This document shows, piece after piece, positions 54,445 through 62,788 of a stretch of DNA of 64,000 nt (its first letter is position 1; every line of letters starts with the position of its first letter). A model generated the notes under the pieces. The model saw only the letters and a program-made list of their open reading frames with translations. It was not told the DNA's origin and made no database searches. The stretch spans positions 1 to 64,000 of the forward strand of contig NZ_JAMTCS010000008.1 of NCBI RefSeq assembly GCF_024171955.1, in the 5' to 3' direction. The DNA comes from Promicromonospora thailandica (GTDB taxonomy: Bacteria; Actinomycetota; Actinomycetes; Actinomycetales; Cellulomonadaceae). Made by a program: the position numbers and the translations under genes.

Positions 54445-55065
54445 TCAGGCGTCCGGTCCGGTGGGCCCATCGTCACGCGGAGCGCGTCCGGTCGCCAGCG
54501 CGAGGACGGCGGTGCCCGCCACGGCGAGCGCCGCGAGCAGGACGGCGAGGGGGTGGGTGGTGCCGGTGGTGAGGAGGGCGAGGGCGCCGAGGGCGGTGGT
54601 GGCGGTCAGGACGGCCAGGTCGCGGCGCCAGCCGGCCAGGAGGGCGGTGATCTCGGCGTGTCCGCGGGGTGGGAGGTGGGCGGCCCACCAGGTGAGGCGG
54701 GTCAGGAGGTAGGCGAGGGCGGTGATCGGCAGGGTCCAGGGGTCGAGGGGTTCGGTCTGGAAGCCCCACAGGAGCACGGCGGCGAGGACGGTGACGGCGC
54801 CTGCGGCGGCGGGGGTGGGGCGCAGGGCGAGGAGGGTGGTGGCGAGGGCGGTGACGGTGAGCACGAGTCCGGGGCTGAGTCCGGGGGTGCGGGAGGCGGC
54901 GGCCAGGAGCAGGACGGGGGTGAGGGCGGCCAGGGCGAGGCGGAGTGTCCAGCCGGGCAGGGTGGGGCCGGTGCGGGTGGTGATCCGGGGCAGTGGCCGG
55001 TGGGCGGGGTCGGTGAGGCGGTTGCGGGTGCGCTGGGCCAGCCGGCTGAGCCGGGTGGGGGTCAT
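54445..55065 (-). CDS. hypothetical membrane protein
   Basis: 206 residues from ATG 55065, overlapping the DUF58 stop as ATGA. About five hydrophobic segments rich in Leu, Ala and Thr (LALAALTPVLLLAAAS, LTVTALATTLLALRP, ILITALAYLLT-like) with a basic N-terminus. Not recognised as a named family. Position after DUF58 suggests it is a membrane subunit of the MoxR/DUF58 system. Confidence 0.7.
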   Translation of the reverse strand: MTPTRLSRLAQRTRNRLTDPAHRPLPRITTRTGPTLPGWTLRLALAALTPVLLLAAASRTPGLSPGLVLTVTALATTLLALRPTPAAAGAVTVLAAVLLWGFQTEPLDPWTLPITALAYLLTRLTWWAAHLPPRGHAEITALLAGWRRDLAVLTATTALGALALLTTGTTHPLAVLLAALAVAGTAVLALATGRAPRDDGPTGPDA

Positions 55066-56444
55066 GGGTGTCGTCCGGGGGTGCGCTGGGCGGTGCGGGC
55101 GAGGGTCTCGAAGCGGGTGGCGGCGCGGTGGCGTTCGCTGCCGGCCCAGCGGATGACGGGGACGCCTTCGCCGTCGAGGGCGGCGAGGCGGTCCTCGCGT
55201 TCGAGGCGGGTGATGCGCCAGGCGATGCGGAGGTGGTTGCCGATGACGGGGTGCAGGTCGGGCAGGGTGTCGACGACGACGACGGGGTGGCCGGCGGCGC
55301 GCCAGGTGCGGACGAGGCGGAGGGGTTCGTCGTCGAGGAGGGTGGTGAAGAGGTAGACGACGGCGTCGGCGGGTACCTGGGGTGGGCGGACGCGGTGCCC
55401 GGTGGCGCGGTCGGTGGGGTGGGCGAGGGCGAGGCCGTGGATGACGCGGCGCAGGTGGCGGCGCCCGGAGGCGGGTGGCAGGGGGCGGCGGCGTCGGGCG
55501 AGGTCCTCGAGGCCGACGCGGTCGCCGGTGTCGACGACGGCCTGGGCGACGGAGGCGGCGGCGTGGCGGGCCAGGTCGAGGGAGGTGGGTTCGTCGACGC
55601 GGAGGGTGCCGTAGCCGCGCCAGGTGCGGATGTCGGGGCCGACGTCGTCGCGGGAGTCGACGACGAGGACGGCGCTGGCCTCGGCCTGGGCGTAGGTGCG
55701 GCGCACGTAGAGGGTGTCGAGCTCGGGGGAGCGGCGGGCGGTGGTGCGCCAGTCGATGCGGCGCAGGCGGTCGCCGGGGGTGAAGGGGTGGATGTCGCGC
55801 AGCTCGGAGCCGTCGCCGAGGCGGCGGGCGGGGTGGGGGCCGGTCAGTCCGCGCAGGCGGCGGGGCAGGGGGAGGCGGCCGAGCGGGGCGGCGCCGGGTA
55901 CGACGAGGCGGCGGGCTCCGCCGACGGTGGTGGGTTCTTCCTCCCAGGTGTGCCGGGAGGAGCCGCGGACGTCGACGGTGAACGTGTCCTGGGGTCCGGT
56001 GCGTACGGAGGACAGGCGCAGCGGTACCTGCCGGGTCCCGTCGGGTGCGCTGCCGCGCGTGCGGGCGGCGAGCGCGAGGTGGGTGCTGCGGTGCCCGGCG
56101 GCGCTGATGCGGAGGTGGACGACATCGGCGCCGTGCCGGCTTCCGGGGGTGAGCTCCAGGGTGGCGGCGAGCTCTCCAGGCGTGCTCGGCTCGGTGGGCT
56201 GGCGGAGGGTGGCGCGCAGCGGTGCGGCGGGCCGGTGTGCGGTGGCCCAGGCGGTGGCGAGGAGCCCGGGCACGCCGACGAGGGCGAGGTCGGCGCGTCC
56301 GGCGAGCACGCCCAGCGCGAGCAGGAGCACGCCGGTGACGACGGCGGCGGTGCGTGCGCTGGTGGTGCGCCAGCCGCGTGCGCCGTCGGCGCGGGTGCCG
56401 CGGCTGGTGCGGCCGCGTTCGACGATGATGCCGCCGACCGTCAT
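55062..56444 (-). CDS. DUF58 domain protein
   Basis: 460 residues from ATG 56444, overlapping the moxR stop as ATGA. Two N-terminal membrane segments (VTGVLLLALGVLA, ALVGVPGLLATAW), a beta-rich middle, and the DUF58 signature GDGSELRDIHPFTPGDRLRRIDWRTTARR, followed by a vWA-like VLVVDSRDDV. DUF58 proteins are client or partner proteins of MoxR AAA+ ATPases. They are often linked to envelope stress or protein complex assembly. Confidence 0.9.
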   Translation of the reverse strand: MTVGGIIVERGRTSRGTRADGARGWRTTSARTAAVVTGVLLLALGVLAGRADLALVGVPGLLATAWATAHRPAAPLRATLRQPTEPSTPGELAATLELTPGSRHGADVVHLRISAAGHRSTHLALAARTRGSAPDGTRQVPLRLSSVRTGPQDTFTVDVRGSSRHTWEEEPTTVGGARRLVVPGAAPLGRLPLPRRLRGLTGPHPARRLGDGSELRDIHPFTPGDRLRRIDWRTTARRSPELDTLYVRRTYAQAEASAVLVVDSRDDVGPDIRTWRGYGTLRVDEPTSLDLARHAAASVAQAVVDTGDRVGLEDLARRRRPLPPASGRRHLRRVIHGLALAHPTDRATGHRVRPPQVPADAVVYLFTTLLDDEPLRLVRTWRAAGHPVVVVDTLPDLHPVIGNHLRIAWRITRLEREDRLAALDGEGVPVIRWAGSERHRAATRFETLARTAQRTPGRHP

Positions 56445-57442
56445 CGGGTGCGCACCGTGGCGGGGGTGGGCACGGTCTGCAGGAGGTCGCTGACGACGGT
56501 CTCGGGGCGGGTGGCCGAGGCCCACGCGGTGGGGGTCAGGGTGATGCGGTGCGCCAGGACGGGCACGGCGACGCGCTTGACGTCCTCGGGCAGCACGTAG
56601 TCGCGGCCGTCCAGGACGGCGACGGCGCGGGCGAGCAGCACGAGGTTCTGGGAGCCGCGGGGCGAGGCACCGACCTCGAGGGCGTGGTGGTCACGCGTGG
56701 CGGTGGTCAGGTCGACGCAGTAGCGCACGACGTCGGGGTCGACGTCGACGGCCTCGGTGCCCGCCTGCATGGCCAGGACCGTGGCGGGGTCGACGACGCG
56801 GCGTACGGTCGCGGCCTCCTGCCGGCGGGCGAGGCGCCGGGTGAGGACCTCGGCCTCCTGGGCGGGGTCGGGGTAGCCGACGGCGAGCCGGACCATGAAC
56901 CGGTCGAGCTGCGCCTCGGGCAGCGGGTAGGTGCCCTCGTACTCGACGGGGTTGGACGTGGCCAGGACGTGGAACGGGCGCGGCAGGGGGCGGCTGGTGC
57001 CCTCGATGGACACCTGCCGCTCGGCCATGGCCTCCAGGAGCGCGGACTGGGTCTTGGGCGCGGTGCGGTTGATCTCGTCGGCGAGGAACAGGCCGGTGAA
57101 GACAGGTCCGGGGCGGAACTCGAACGTGCGGGTCGCCGGGTCGAACACCGAGGACCCGGTGATGTCGGCCGGCAGCAGGTCCGGCGTGCACTGCAGGCGC
57201 GCGAAGTCGAGGCCCAGCGCGGACGCCAGGGACCGGGCGGCGAGGGTCTTGCCCAGCCCGGGCACGTCCTCGAACAGCACGTGCCCGCCGGCCAGGATCG
57301 TCGCCAGGGCGGTGCGCAGCGCGTCGTGCATACCGACGACGGCGGTGCCGACCTCCGCCAGGACCTGCTCGCCGAGCGCGGCGACGTCGGCGACGGGCAG
57401 CGGCGCGGGGGCGGGGGTCGTGAGGTCAGGCAGGTCAGGCAC
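56441..57442 (-). CDS. MoxR family AAA+ ATPase
   Basis: 333 residues from GTG 57442, with AAGGAG 5-6 nt upstream. Walker A DVPGLGKTLAARSLA, Walker B TGLFLADEINRTAPKTQSALLEAM, sensor 1 FHVLATSNPVEYEGTYPLPEAQLDRFM, and sensor 2 VGASPRGSQNLVLLARA. MoxR chaperones assemble or activate multi-subunit complexes with vWA proteins. Coupled on both sides to DUF58 and the small membrane gene. Confidence 0.94.
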   Translation of the reverse strand: MPDLPDLTTPAPAPLPVADVAALGEQVLAEVGTAVVGMHDALRTALATILAGGHVLFEDVPGLGKTLAARSLASALGLDFARLQCTPDLLPADITGSSVFDPATRTFEFRPGPVFTGLFLADEINRTAPKTQSALLEAMAERQVSIEGTSRPLPRPFHVLATSNPVEYEGTYPLPEAQLDRFMVRLAVGYPDPAQEAEVLTRRLARRQEAATVRRVVDPATVLAMQAGTEAVDVDPDVVRYCVDLTTATRDHHALEVGASPRGSQNLVLLARAVAVLDGRDYVLPEDVKRVAVPVLAHRITLTPTAWASATRPETVVSDLLQTVPTPATVRTR

Positions 57443-57959
57443 GGTGCTCCTTCACGTCGGTACCGGGTTCGGTACTGGGGTCGGTACTGCTGCTGGGTGC
57501 CGCCCCGAGGCGTTCGACGGCGTCGAGCCAGTCCTGCACGGTACGGGCCCGGGGCGGCACCCCGGAGGACAGCTGCCGCACCACCGTGGCACCGAGCAGC
57601 CGCTCGGCGTCGGCCTGCGCGGCGGGGTCGTCGGTGTCGACGCCGTGCGCGCGCAGCCGGTCCACGGCCAGCGCCCGGACGCGGCGCACGACGCGGTCGG
57701 TGACCAGGCCGTCGCGGCCGAACACGGACCAGCCCAGGTCGGACACGTCGTGCCGGCCGCCGGGACGGGTCTCCACGGCGGTGCGCGGCCACTCGGGGTC
57801 GGCCACGGTGTTCTCGGTCGCGGCCCACAGCATCGTGAGGGCGCAGGCCAGGGCGGTGGCCGCGGCGGCGTGCCAGGGGTCGACGACGTTCCACCAGACG
57901 AGGCACGCGGCGGCGAGGCCGGTCAGGACGGTGACGGTGACGACGCGGCGGACGTTCAT
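57435..57959 (-). CDS. hypothetical membrane protein of the MoxR operon
   Basis: 174 residues from ATG 57959. Two N-terminal hydrophobic helices (VTVTVLTGLAAACLVWWNVV, ATALACALTMLWAAT) precede a cytosolic helical part with VRRVRALAVDRLRAHGVD and a Ser/Thr-rich tail. It overlaps DUF4129 upstream (ATGA) and moxR downstream (8 bp). Not recognised as a named family; synteny makes it a component of the same system. Confidence 0.72.
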   Translation of the reverse strand: MNVRRVVTVTVLTGLAAACLVWWNVVDPWHAAAATALACALTMLWAATENTVADPEWPRTAVETRPGGRHDVSDLGWSVFGRDGLVTDRVVRRVRALAVDRLRAHGVDTDDPAAQADAERLLGATVVRQLSSGVPPRARTVQDWLDAVERLGAAPSSSTDPSTEPGTDVKEHRA

Positions 57960-58690
57960 GCGCCGCTCCGGCCGTCGTCCGAGGGGTCGGCGGCGGGTTC
58001 GACGTCGCGCACGTCGAGGCTGCGCGCGATGTCCGCGAGCGCCTCGCGGGCCTGGGTGACGGCGCGGTGGTCGATGGGGCGGTCGGTGAAGCGGGCGCGT
58101 TGGTAGAGGGTGCGCAGGTGGGTGACGGCGGTGGGGGGTGCGGGGGTGGCGGCCAGGACGGTGCCGGCGAACTCGGTGGCGGTCTGGGCGGGGTCGCGGT
58201 GGGTGCCTGCGCGGTCGGCGGCTTCCTCGAGGGCGACCCAGGCGGCGACGACGGCGTCGCGGGGGCGGGTGTGGCGGTCGAGGTGGGCGAGGGCGCGGGT
58301 GACGGCGTCCTGGATCTCGGGGAGGTCGACGTCGTCGCCGAGGGCGTCGGTGGTGGTGCCGCCGCGGAGGGTGTCGGGGTGGGTGTCGCGGCGTTCGCGG
58401 TAGATGGTCAGGAGGTGGCGGACGAGGCGGGTGCCGCCGGCGAGGAGGAGCAGGGCGATGACGATCGCAGCGGTGACGGCGAGCCAGGTGGTGTCGGTGA
58501 CCGGGTCGGGCACGGGTCGGGGTGGGGTGGTGGGGGTGGCGGTGACGGCGGGCTGGGCGGGGGTGGGGGGTTCGAGCACGGGGGTGTCGAGGTGGGGTGG
58601 GTGGAAGGTCCAGGGGGTGGCGGTGGCGGCGCCGAGCACGGCGAGGGTGATGAGGGTGAGGGTCGCGGTGAGGCGGGTGGCGGGTCTCAT
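57956..58690 (-). CDS. DUF4129 domain membrane protein
   Basis: 244 residues from ATG 58690, overlapping DUF3866 as ATGA. A first membrane helix (TATLTLITLAVLGAATATPW), a Pro-rich external segment, a second helix (WLAVTAAIVIALLLLAGG), and a C-terminal cytosolic domain with LDRHTRPRDAVVAAWVALEEAADRAG and PPTAVTHLRTLYQRARFTDRPID, which is the DUF4129 signature. Such proteins accompany MoxR/DUF58 and transglutaminase-like proteins; no transglutaminase is present here. Confidence 0.87.
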   Translation of the reverse strand: MRPATRLTATLTLITLAVLGAATATPWTFHPPHLDTPVLEPPTPAQPAVTATPTTPPRPVPDPVTDTTWLAVTAAIVIALLLLAGGTRLVRHLLTIYRERRDTHPDTLRGGTTTDALGDDVDLPEIQDAVTRALAHLDRHTRPRDAVVAAWVALEEAADRAGTHRDPAQTATEFAGTVLAATPAPPTAVTHLRTLYQRARFTDRPIDHRAVTQAREALADIARSLDVRDVEPAADPSDDGRSGA

Positions 58691-59877
58691 GCGGTGGGGG
58701 TGGTGGGCTGGGTGGTGAGGTGGTGGGCGTGCAGGCCGGCGACGGCGGCGGTGACGAAGGAGGCGGGGTCGGCGTCGAGGCCGCGGCCCATGGTGCGCAG
58801 GCCGGCGGGGCTGGTGCGGAGGGTGTCGAGGAGGGTGGGGTCGGCGGGGACGTCGACGAGGGTGTGGCCGGCGGTGGCCAGGGCGGTGGTCTGCTGGTGC
58901 AGGCGGGTGGTGAGGGTGGGTCCCCAGGCGGGGAGGTTCTCGACGTCGGGGGTGGGGGCGGGCACGGGGATGTCGGCGGGTGCGAGGGCGACGCGGGTGT
59001 AGGCGGTCAGGGAGTGGTGGGAGATGCCGAGGTGGCGGTCGCGGGGGTCGGCGCCGGAGACGCGCAGGGAGGCGACGGGGCGGCCGTGGAGGGTGGCGGC
59101 GGCGTTGACGGCTTCGCCGGCGGCGACGCCGGAGTAGCCCCAGCGGGTGCCGGTGCCGAGGTTGCCGGGTCCTTGGGCGACGACGGCGACGTCGCAGCCG
59201 GCGACGTGACGGGCGGCGAGGAGGCCGGTGTGGACGGTGACGGCCTCGAGGTCGCCGCCGTAGGCCTGGCCGACGGTGACGCAGGTGTGCAGCCAGCCGG
59301 CGTCGCGCAGGGCGGCGACGGTGCGGGAGAACGCGGCGGGCAGGGCGCCGCCGTCGGTCATGACGTAGGCGATCTTGAGGGTGTCGCCGCCGGGGGCGTG
59401 GCGCAGTCCGGCGACGACGGCGGGCAGCGCGGAGTGCAGGTCGGCGACGACGACGGGCATGCCGTGCAGGTCGTCGGCGTCGGCGAGGGTGGCGTGGTGG
59501 GGTGATTCCTGTTCGTCGACGCCGAGGACCATGGTCTGCAGGGGGGTGTAGCGGGCCTTGACGAGGTGGCCGGGTCCGGGGGCGGGGTCGGGCGGCAGGG
59601 TGGTGCCGGGGGAGGCGGGGCCGACGACGAGGGCGTACCCGCCGGTGCCGAGGCCGCGGGCGAGGGCGGAGACGTTGAGCAGCAGGGCGTCGCCCGGTGC
59701 GGGGTCGCCGACGAGGTCGGTGTAGGCCAGGGCCCGCACGGTGGCGGGTGCTCCGCCGTCCTCGGGGTCGTCCTCGGGGTGGCCCGGCAGGGGCCGGTCG
59801 AGGGTCACCTCGAGCTCGCGTGCCCCGCGCCACGCCTTGCCTGTGGAAATCACTGTGCCGATCCGCCACGTCATCAC
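58687..59877 (-). CDS. DUF3866 family protein
   Basis: 396 residues from GTG 59877 (VMTWRIGTVIS), 7 nt after TAGCCT on the minus strand; ATG 59874 is the alternative. The actinobacterial DUF3866 pattern is clear: AYTDLVGDPAPGDALLLNVSAL, LVKARYTPLQTMVLGVDEQESPHH, VVADLHSALPAVVAGL, and GPGNLGTGTRWGYSGVAAGEAVNAA. Function unknown. It begins a seven-gene leftward series and starts 24 bp from the divergent pafB gene. Confidence 0.87.
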   Translation of the reverse strand: MMTWRIGTVISTGKAWRGARELEVTLDRPLPGHPEDDPEDGGAPATVRALAYTDLVGDPAPGDALLLNVSALARGLGTGGYALVVGPASPGTTLPPDPAPGPGHLVKARYTPLQTMVLGVDEQESPHHATLADADDLHGMPVVVADLHSALPAVVAGLRHAPGGDTLKIAYVMTDGGALPAAFSRTVAALRDAGWLHTCVTVGQAYGGDLEAVTVHTGLLAARHVAGCDVAVVAQGPGNLGTGTRWGYSGVAAGEAVNAAATLHGRPVASLRVSGADPRDRHLGISHHSLTAYTRVALAPADIPVPAPTPDVENLPAWGPTLTTRLHQQTTALATAGHTLVDVPADPTLLDTLRTSPAGLRTMGRGLDADPASFVTAAVAGLHAHHLTTQPTTPTA

Positions 59878-59884
59878 AGGTTGG

Positions 59885-59894
59885 AGGCTACCGT
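59885..59894. promoter_or_regulatory. overlapping divergent -10 boxes, DUF3866 and pafB
   Basis: TACCGT (59889-59894, plus) is 7 nt before ATG 59902 and TAGCCT (59885-59890, minus) is 7 nt before GTG 59877. The two boxes share 59889-59890, so both promoters cannot be occupied at once. Both mRNAs would be leaderless. Confidence 0.6.
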
Positions 59895-59901
59895 TGTCCT
59901 G

Positions 59902-60987
59902 ATGTCCAGCGACCTGTCCTCCGCAGCCGGCCCCGGTCCCGCCGCCGGTCCGGCCCTGAATCCTGCCGAACGCCTCCTGAACCTCGTCATCGCGCTCGTG
60001 AACACGAACGCGGCGATGACGAAGCAGCAGGTGCGTGCCGCCGTGGCCGGGTACGCGGACGCGCCCAGCGCCGAGGCGTTCGAGCGGATGTTCGAGCGGG
60101 ACAAGGACATGCTGCGGGCGCTGGGGGTGCCGGTCGTGACGGTCGGCACGGGCGGGCACACCGACGAGCTGGGGTACCGCATCGACCAGGACGCGTACGC
60201 GCTGCCGTCGATCGACCTGACCCCGGCGGAGCTGGGTGTGCTGTCCCTGGCGGCGCAGTTCTGGCAGGACAAGACGCTGCAGACCGACATCACCCGCGCC
60301 ATGGTGAAGCTGCGCGCGGCGGGGGCGGGCGACCCGTCGGCGGACGCGCTGGCGGGCCTGGCGCCGTCCGTGCGGGCGGTCGGTGACGCGTACGGGCCCC
60401 TCATGGAGGCCATCGAGGCGCGCCGGGCGGTCACGTTCGCCTACCGCGCCGCGTACAACGGGGCGGTGCTGACCCGGCACGTGGAGCCGTGGCGCATCGC
60501 GGCCCGCGACGGCGGCTGGTACCTCATGGCGTTCGACCGGGACCGGCAGGCGCCGCGCGTGTTCCGCATGTCCCGCATCGAGTCCCGGGTGAGGATCGTG
60601 GGCGCGTCCGGCGCCTACCAGATCCCCGAGTTCGAGACCGACGTCATGCTCGGCAAGACGCACGGCGAGGTGCGGCAGGCCGTGGTCGCCGTCCGCCCCG
60701 AGCGGGCGAGCGCGCTGCGCGCCCGCGCCAAGGCCGTGCCCGACGGCGAGCGGCAGGCCTGGCTGGACCGGCTGCCCGGTGCCGGCACCGGCTCGGACGC
60801 GAGCGGACCCGGGTGGGACGTGCTGGAGGTCCCGTTCCGGTCCCTGACCGGGATGGCGTCGGAGGCCGCCGGGTACGGCGCGGCACTGGTGGTCCTGGAC
60901 CCGGAGGCCGTGCGCGAGGAGACCGTGCGTCGCCTGCGCGCCGCCGCCGCGCTCGCGCCCGCCACCGCGGGGGTGTCCCGTGGCTGA
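59902..60987 (+). CDS. pafB: WYL-domain regulator PafB
   Basis: 361 residues from ATG 59902, a leaderless start. An N-terminal winged helix (ERLLNLVIALVNTNAAMTKQQVRAAVAGY) is followed by the WYL domain with VTFAYRAAYNGAVLTRHVEPWRIAARDGGWYLMAFD and the C-terminal WCX region. PafB with PafC activates the LexA-independent DNA-damage response in actinobacteria, probably sensing single-stranded nucleic acid through WYL. pafA and proteasome genes are not on this side; DUF3866 is divergent instead. Confidence 0.9.
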   Translation: MSSDLSSAAGPGPAAGPALNPAERLLNLVIALVNTNAAMTKQQVRAAVAGYADAPSAEAFERMFERDKDMLRALGVPVVTVGTGGHTDELGYRIDQDAYALPSIDLTPAELGVLSLAAQFWQDKTLQTDITRAMVKLRAAGAGDPSADALAGLAPSVRAVGDAYGPLMEAIEARRAVTFAYRAAYNGAVLTRHVEPWRIAARDGGWYLMAFDRDRQAPRVFRMSRIESRVRIVGASGAYQIPEFETDVMLGKTHGEVRQAVVAVRPERASALRARAKAVPDGERQAWLDRLPGAGTGSDASGPGWDVLEVPFRSLTGMASEAAGYGAALVVLDPEAVREETVRRLRAAAALAPATAGVSRG

Positions 60988-61990
60988 GCGCGCGGACGAC
61001 CGGCTGCTGCGGCTGCTGGGCATCGTGGCCTACCTCGACGGCGCCGGGCCCGTACCCGTCGAGGACCTCGCCCGGCGCTTCGGCACCACGCCGGCGCAGA
61101 TCCAGAAGGACGTCGACGCCCTGTGGGTGTCCGGCACCCCGGGGTACTGGCCCGACGACCTGATCGACTTCGACGCCGCGTCCATCGACCGCGGCGTGGT
61201 GCACCTGACCGAGGCGCGCGGCATGACCCGGCCGCTGCGCCTCGGCACCCGGGAGGCAGTCGCCCTGGTGGCGGCGCTGCGCGCCATGAAGGCCACCGGC
61301 GCCGTCCAGGCCGACCCCGCCCGCTCCGCCGTCGTCGAGTCCGCGCTGGGCAAGCTCACCGACGCCACGGGCGAGGCCGCGAGCGCCGTGGACGTGCGGC
61401 TGGCGCCCGACGGTGACCGGCAGGTGGTGTCGGTGATCTCGGGGGCGCTGGCGGCGCGGCACCGGTTGCGGATCCGGTACGTGAGCTCGTCGGACGTGGT
61501 CAGCGAGCGGGAGGTGGACCCGGTGCGGCTGCACACGCAGGACGAGTTCGCCTACCTGGCGGCGTGGTGCTACCGGGCGGGTGCGCCGCGCACGTTCCGG
61601 GTGGACCGGATCCTGGAGGCGGTCGAGACGGACGTGCCGGTGCAGGACCATGCGGGGCAGCTCGCGGAGATCGACTTCGGGGCGCTGTTCGCGGGCGGGT
61701 CGGCGCCGCTGGCCACGATCCGGTTCGCGCCGCGGGCGCGCTGGTTCGCCGAGGAGGTGCCCGTGGAGTCGGTGCGGAACCTGCCCGACGGGGACTTCGA
61801 GGTCACGTTGCGGGTCACGAACCCGGGGTGGCTGCGCAGCACCCTGATCCAGCTGGGCCCGTACGTGCGGTCGGTGTCGCCGCCGGAGGCGGCGCAGGAC
61901 GTGGCGGGTGCCGCGCGGGAAGCGCTCGCCGTGTACGGGGTGACGGGCGACGCAGCGGGCGAGGCAGCCGTATCGCCGGATCGGCACTAG
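60980..61990 (+). CDS. pafC: WYL-domain regulator PafC
   Basis: 336 residues from GTG 60980, overlapping the pafB end by 8 bp. Winged helix LLRLLGIVAYLDGAGPVPVEDLARRFGTTPAQIQKDVDAL, then a WYL domain in which the motif is degenerate (FAYLAAWC in place of WYLxAxD), as is usual for PafC, and a WCX tail. It forms the heterodimer with PafB. Its first codons suggest translational coupling. Confidence 0.9.
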   Translation: MAERADDRLLRLLGIVAYLDGAGPVPVEDLARRFGTTPAQIQKDVDALWVSGTPGYWPDDLIDFDAASIDRGVVHLTEARGMTRPLRLGTREAVALVAALRAMKATGAVQADPARSAVVESALGKLTDATGEAASAVDVRLAPDGDRQVVSVISGALAARHRLRIRYVSSSDVVSEREVDPVRLHTQDEFAYLAAWCYRAGAPRTFRVDRILEAVETDVPVQDHAGQLAEIDFGALFAGGSAPLATIRFAPRARWFAEEVPVESVRNLPDGDFEVTLRVTNPGWLRSTLIQLGPYVRSVSPPEAAQDVAGAAREALAVYGVTGDAAGEAAVSPDRH

Positions 61991-62001
61991 GCTGGTCGAC
62001 C

Positions 62002-62334
62002 ATGTGGTTCTGGGTGTGGGCCCTGCTGATCGTGGGCAGCCTCGTCGGAGCGTTCTTCCTGGCCCGTTCTCTGTGGCGGTCGGCGAGAGGACTGCTGGAG
62101 GAGCTCGGGCGGGCGTCGCAGCGGTTCGCGGAGTCGGCCGACCGGTTGCAGGAGGCGGCGGACCAGGCGCGGGAGGCGGCGAGCACGCAGCATGCGGGTC
62201 CGAGCCTGTTCGACGACGTGACGATCCACTACCAGCGGGTCGACGCCCAGCGGGCGGCACGCACGGAGCGCAGGGAGGCGCGGCGGGCGCGGCACGTGTC
62301 GACGTGGCAGAAGTGGAAGCACTTCAACGACTGA
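62002..62334 (+). CDS. small membrane-anchored coiled-coil protein
   Basis: 110 residues from ATG 62002, 8 nt after TAGGCT (leaderless). One N-terminal membrane helix (MWFWVWALLIVGSLVGAFFLARSLW) is followed by a heptad-rich helix (ELGRASQRFAESADRLQEAADQAREAAS) and a basic tail. Not recognised, but a gene of this shape commonly lies between pafC and tatA in related actinobacteria, as far as I recall. Function unknown. Confidence 0.72.
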   Translation: MWFWVWALLIVGSLVGAFFLARSLWRSARGLLEELGRASQRFAESADRLQEAADQAREAASTQHAGPSLFDDVTIHYQRVDAQRAARTERREARRARHVSTWQKWKHFND

Positions 62335-62339
62335 CGCCG

Positions 62340-62372
62340 TGCCGGTCCTGTGCCGGTCCTGTGCCGGTCCTG
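62340..62372 (+). repeat. three tandem 11-bp repeats
   Basis: TGCCGGTCCTG is repeated exactly at 62340, 62351 and 62362, with a partial fourth copy, in the gap before tatA. Role unknown; probably a slippage-prone spacer. Confidence 0.75.
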
Positions 62373-62451
62373 TGCCGGGCCCGGGTGGGTCTGCGGGGTC
62401 CAGTCATCTCCGGTCCACCTGGGGGCTACCGGGAGGCCCTTCCGGTTCGCG

Positions 62452-62457
62452 TAGGAT
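62452..62457 (+). promoter_or_regulatory. -10 box TAGGAT for tatAC
   Basis: TAGGAT lies 34 nt before ATG 62492, giving a short leader that carries AAGGAG (62480-62485). No clear -35. This operon, unlike many neighbours, is not leaderless. Confidence 0.4.
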
Positions 62458-62491
62458 CGGACCTGTCCGTACCGCACCATAAGGAGTCACC

Positions 62492-62785
62492 ATGGGCGCC
62501 ATGCAGCCGTGGCACTGGATCGTCCTGCTCGTCGTCGTCCTGCTCCTGTTCGGGTCCACCCGGCTGCCGGGCCTGGCCAAGAGCGTGGGGCAGTCGATGA
62601 AGATCTTCCGCAAGGAGATGAAGGACCTGCGCGACGACGACAAGGGCAGGGACGGCGACGCCGCCGCACCCGGCACCTCGACGCAGAACACGACCGGGAC
62701 CAGCACGGGGACGAGCACCGGGACGGGCTCCGGCTCGGTACCCGGGATCGTCGAGAACAGGGACCGCGACATCCCCAAGGCCTGA
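62492..62785 (+). CDS. tatA: Sec-independent translocase subunit TatA
   Basis: 97 residues from ATG 62492, with AAGGAG 6 nt upstream. Short N-terminal helix with PWHWIVLLVVVLLLFGSTRLPGLAKSVG (hinge FG and the Pro), then the amphipathic KSVGQSMKIFRKEMKDLRDD and a Thr/Gly-rich tail. TatA oligomers open the membrane for folded proteins. tatC follows 3 nt later. TatB is not seen in the window. Confidence 0.95.
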   Translation: MGAMQPWHWIVLLVVVLLLFGSTRLPGLAKSVGQSMKIFRKEMKDLRDDDKGRDGDAAAPGTSTQNTTGTSTGTSTGTGSGSVPGIVENRDRDIPKA

Positions 62786-62788
62786 CCG

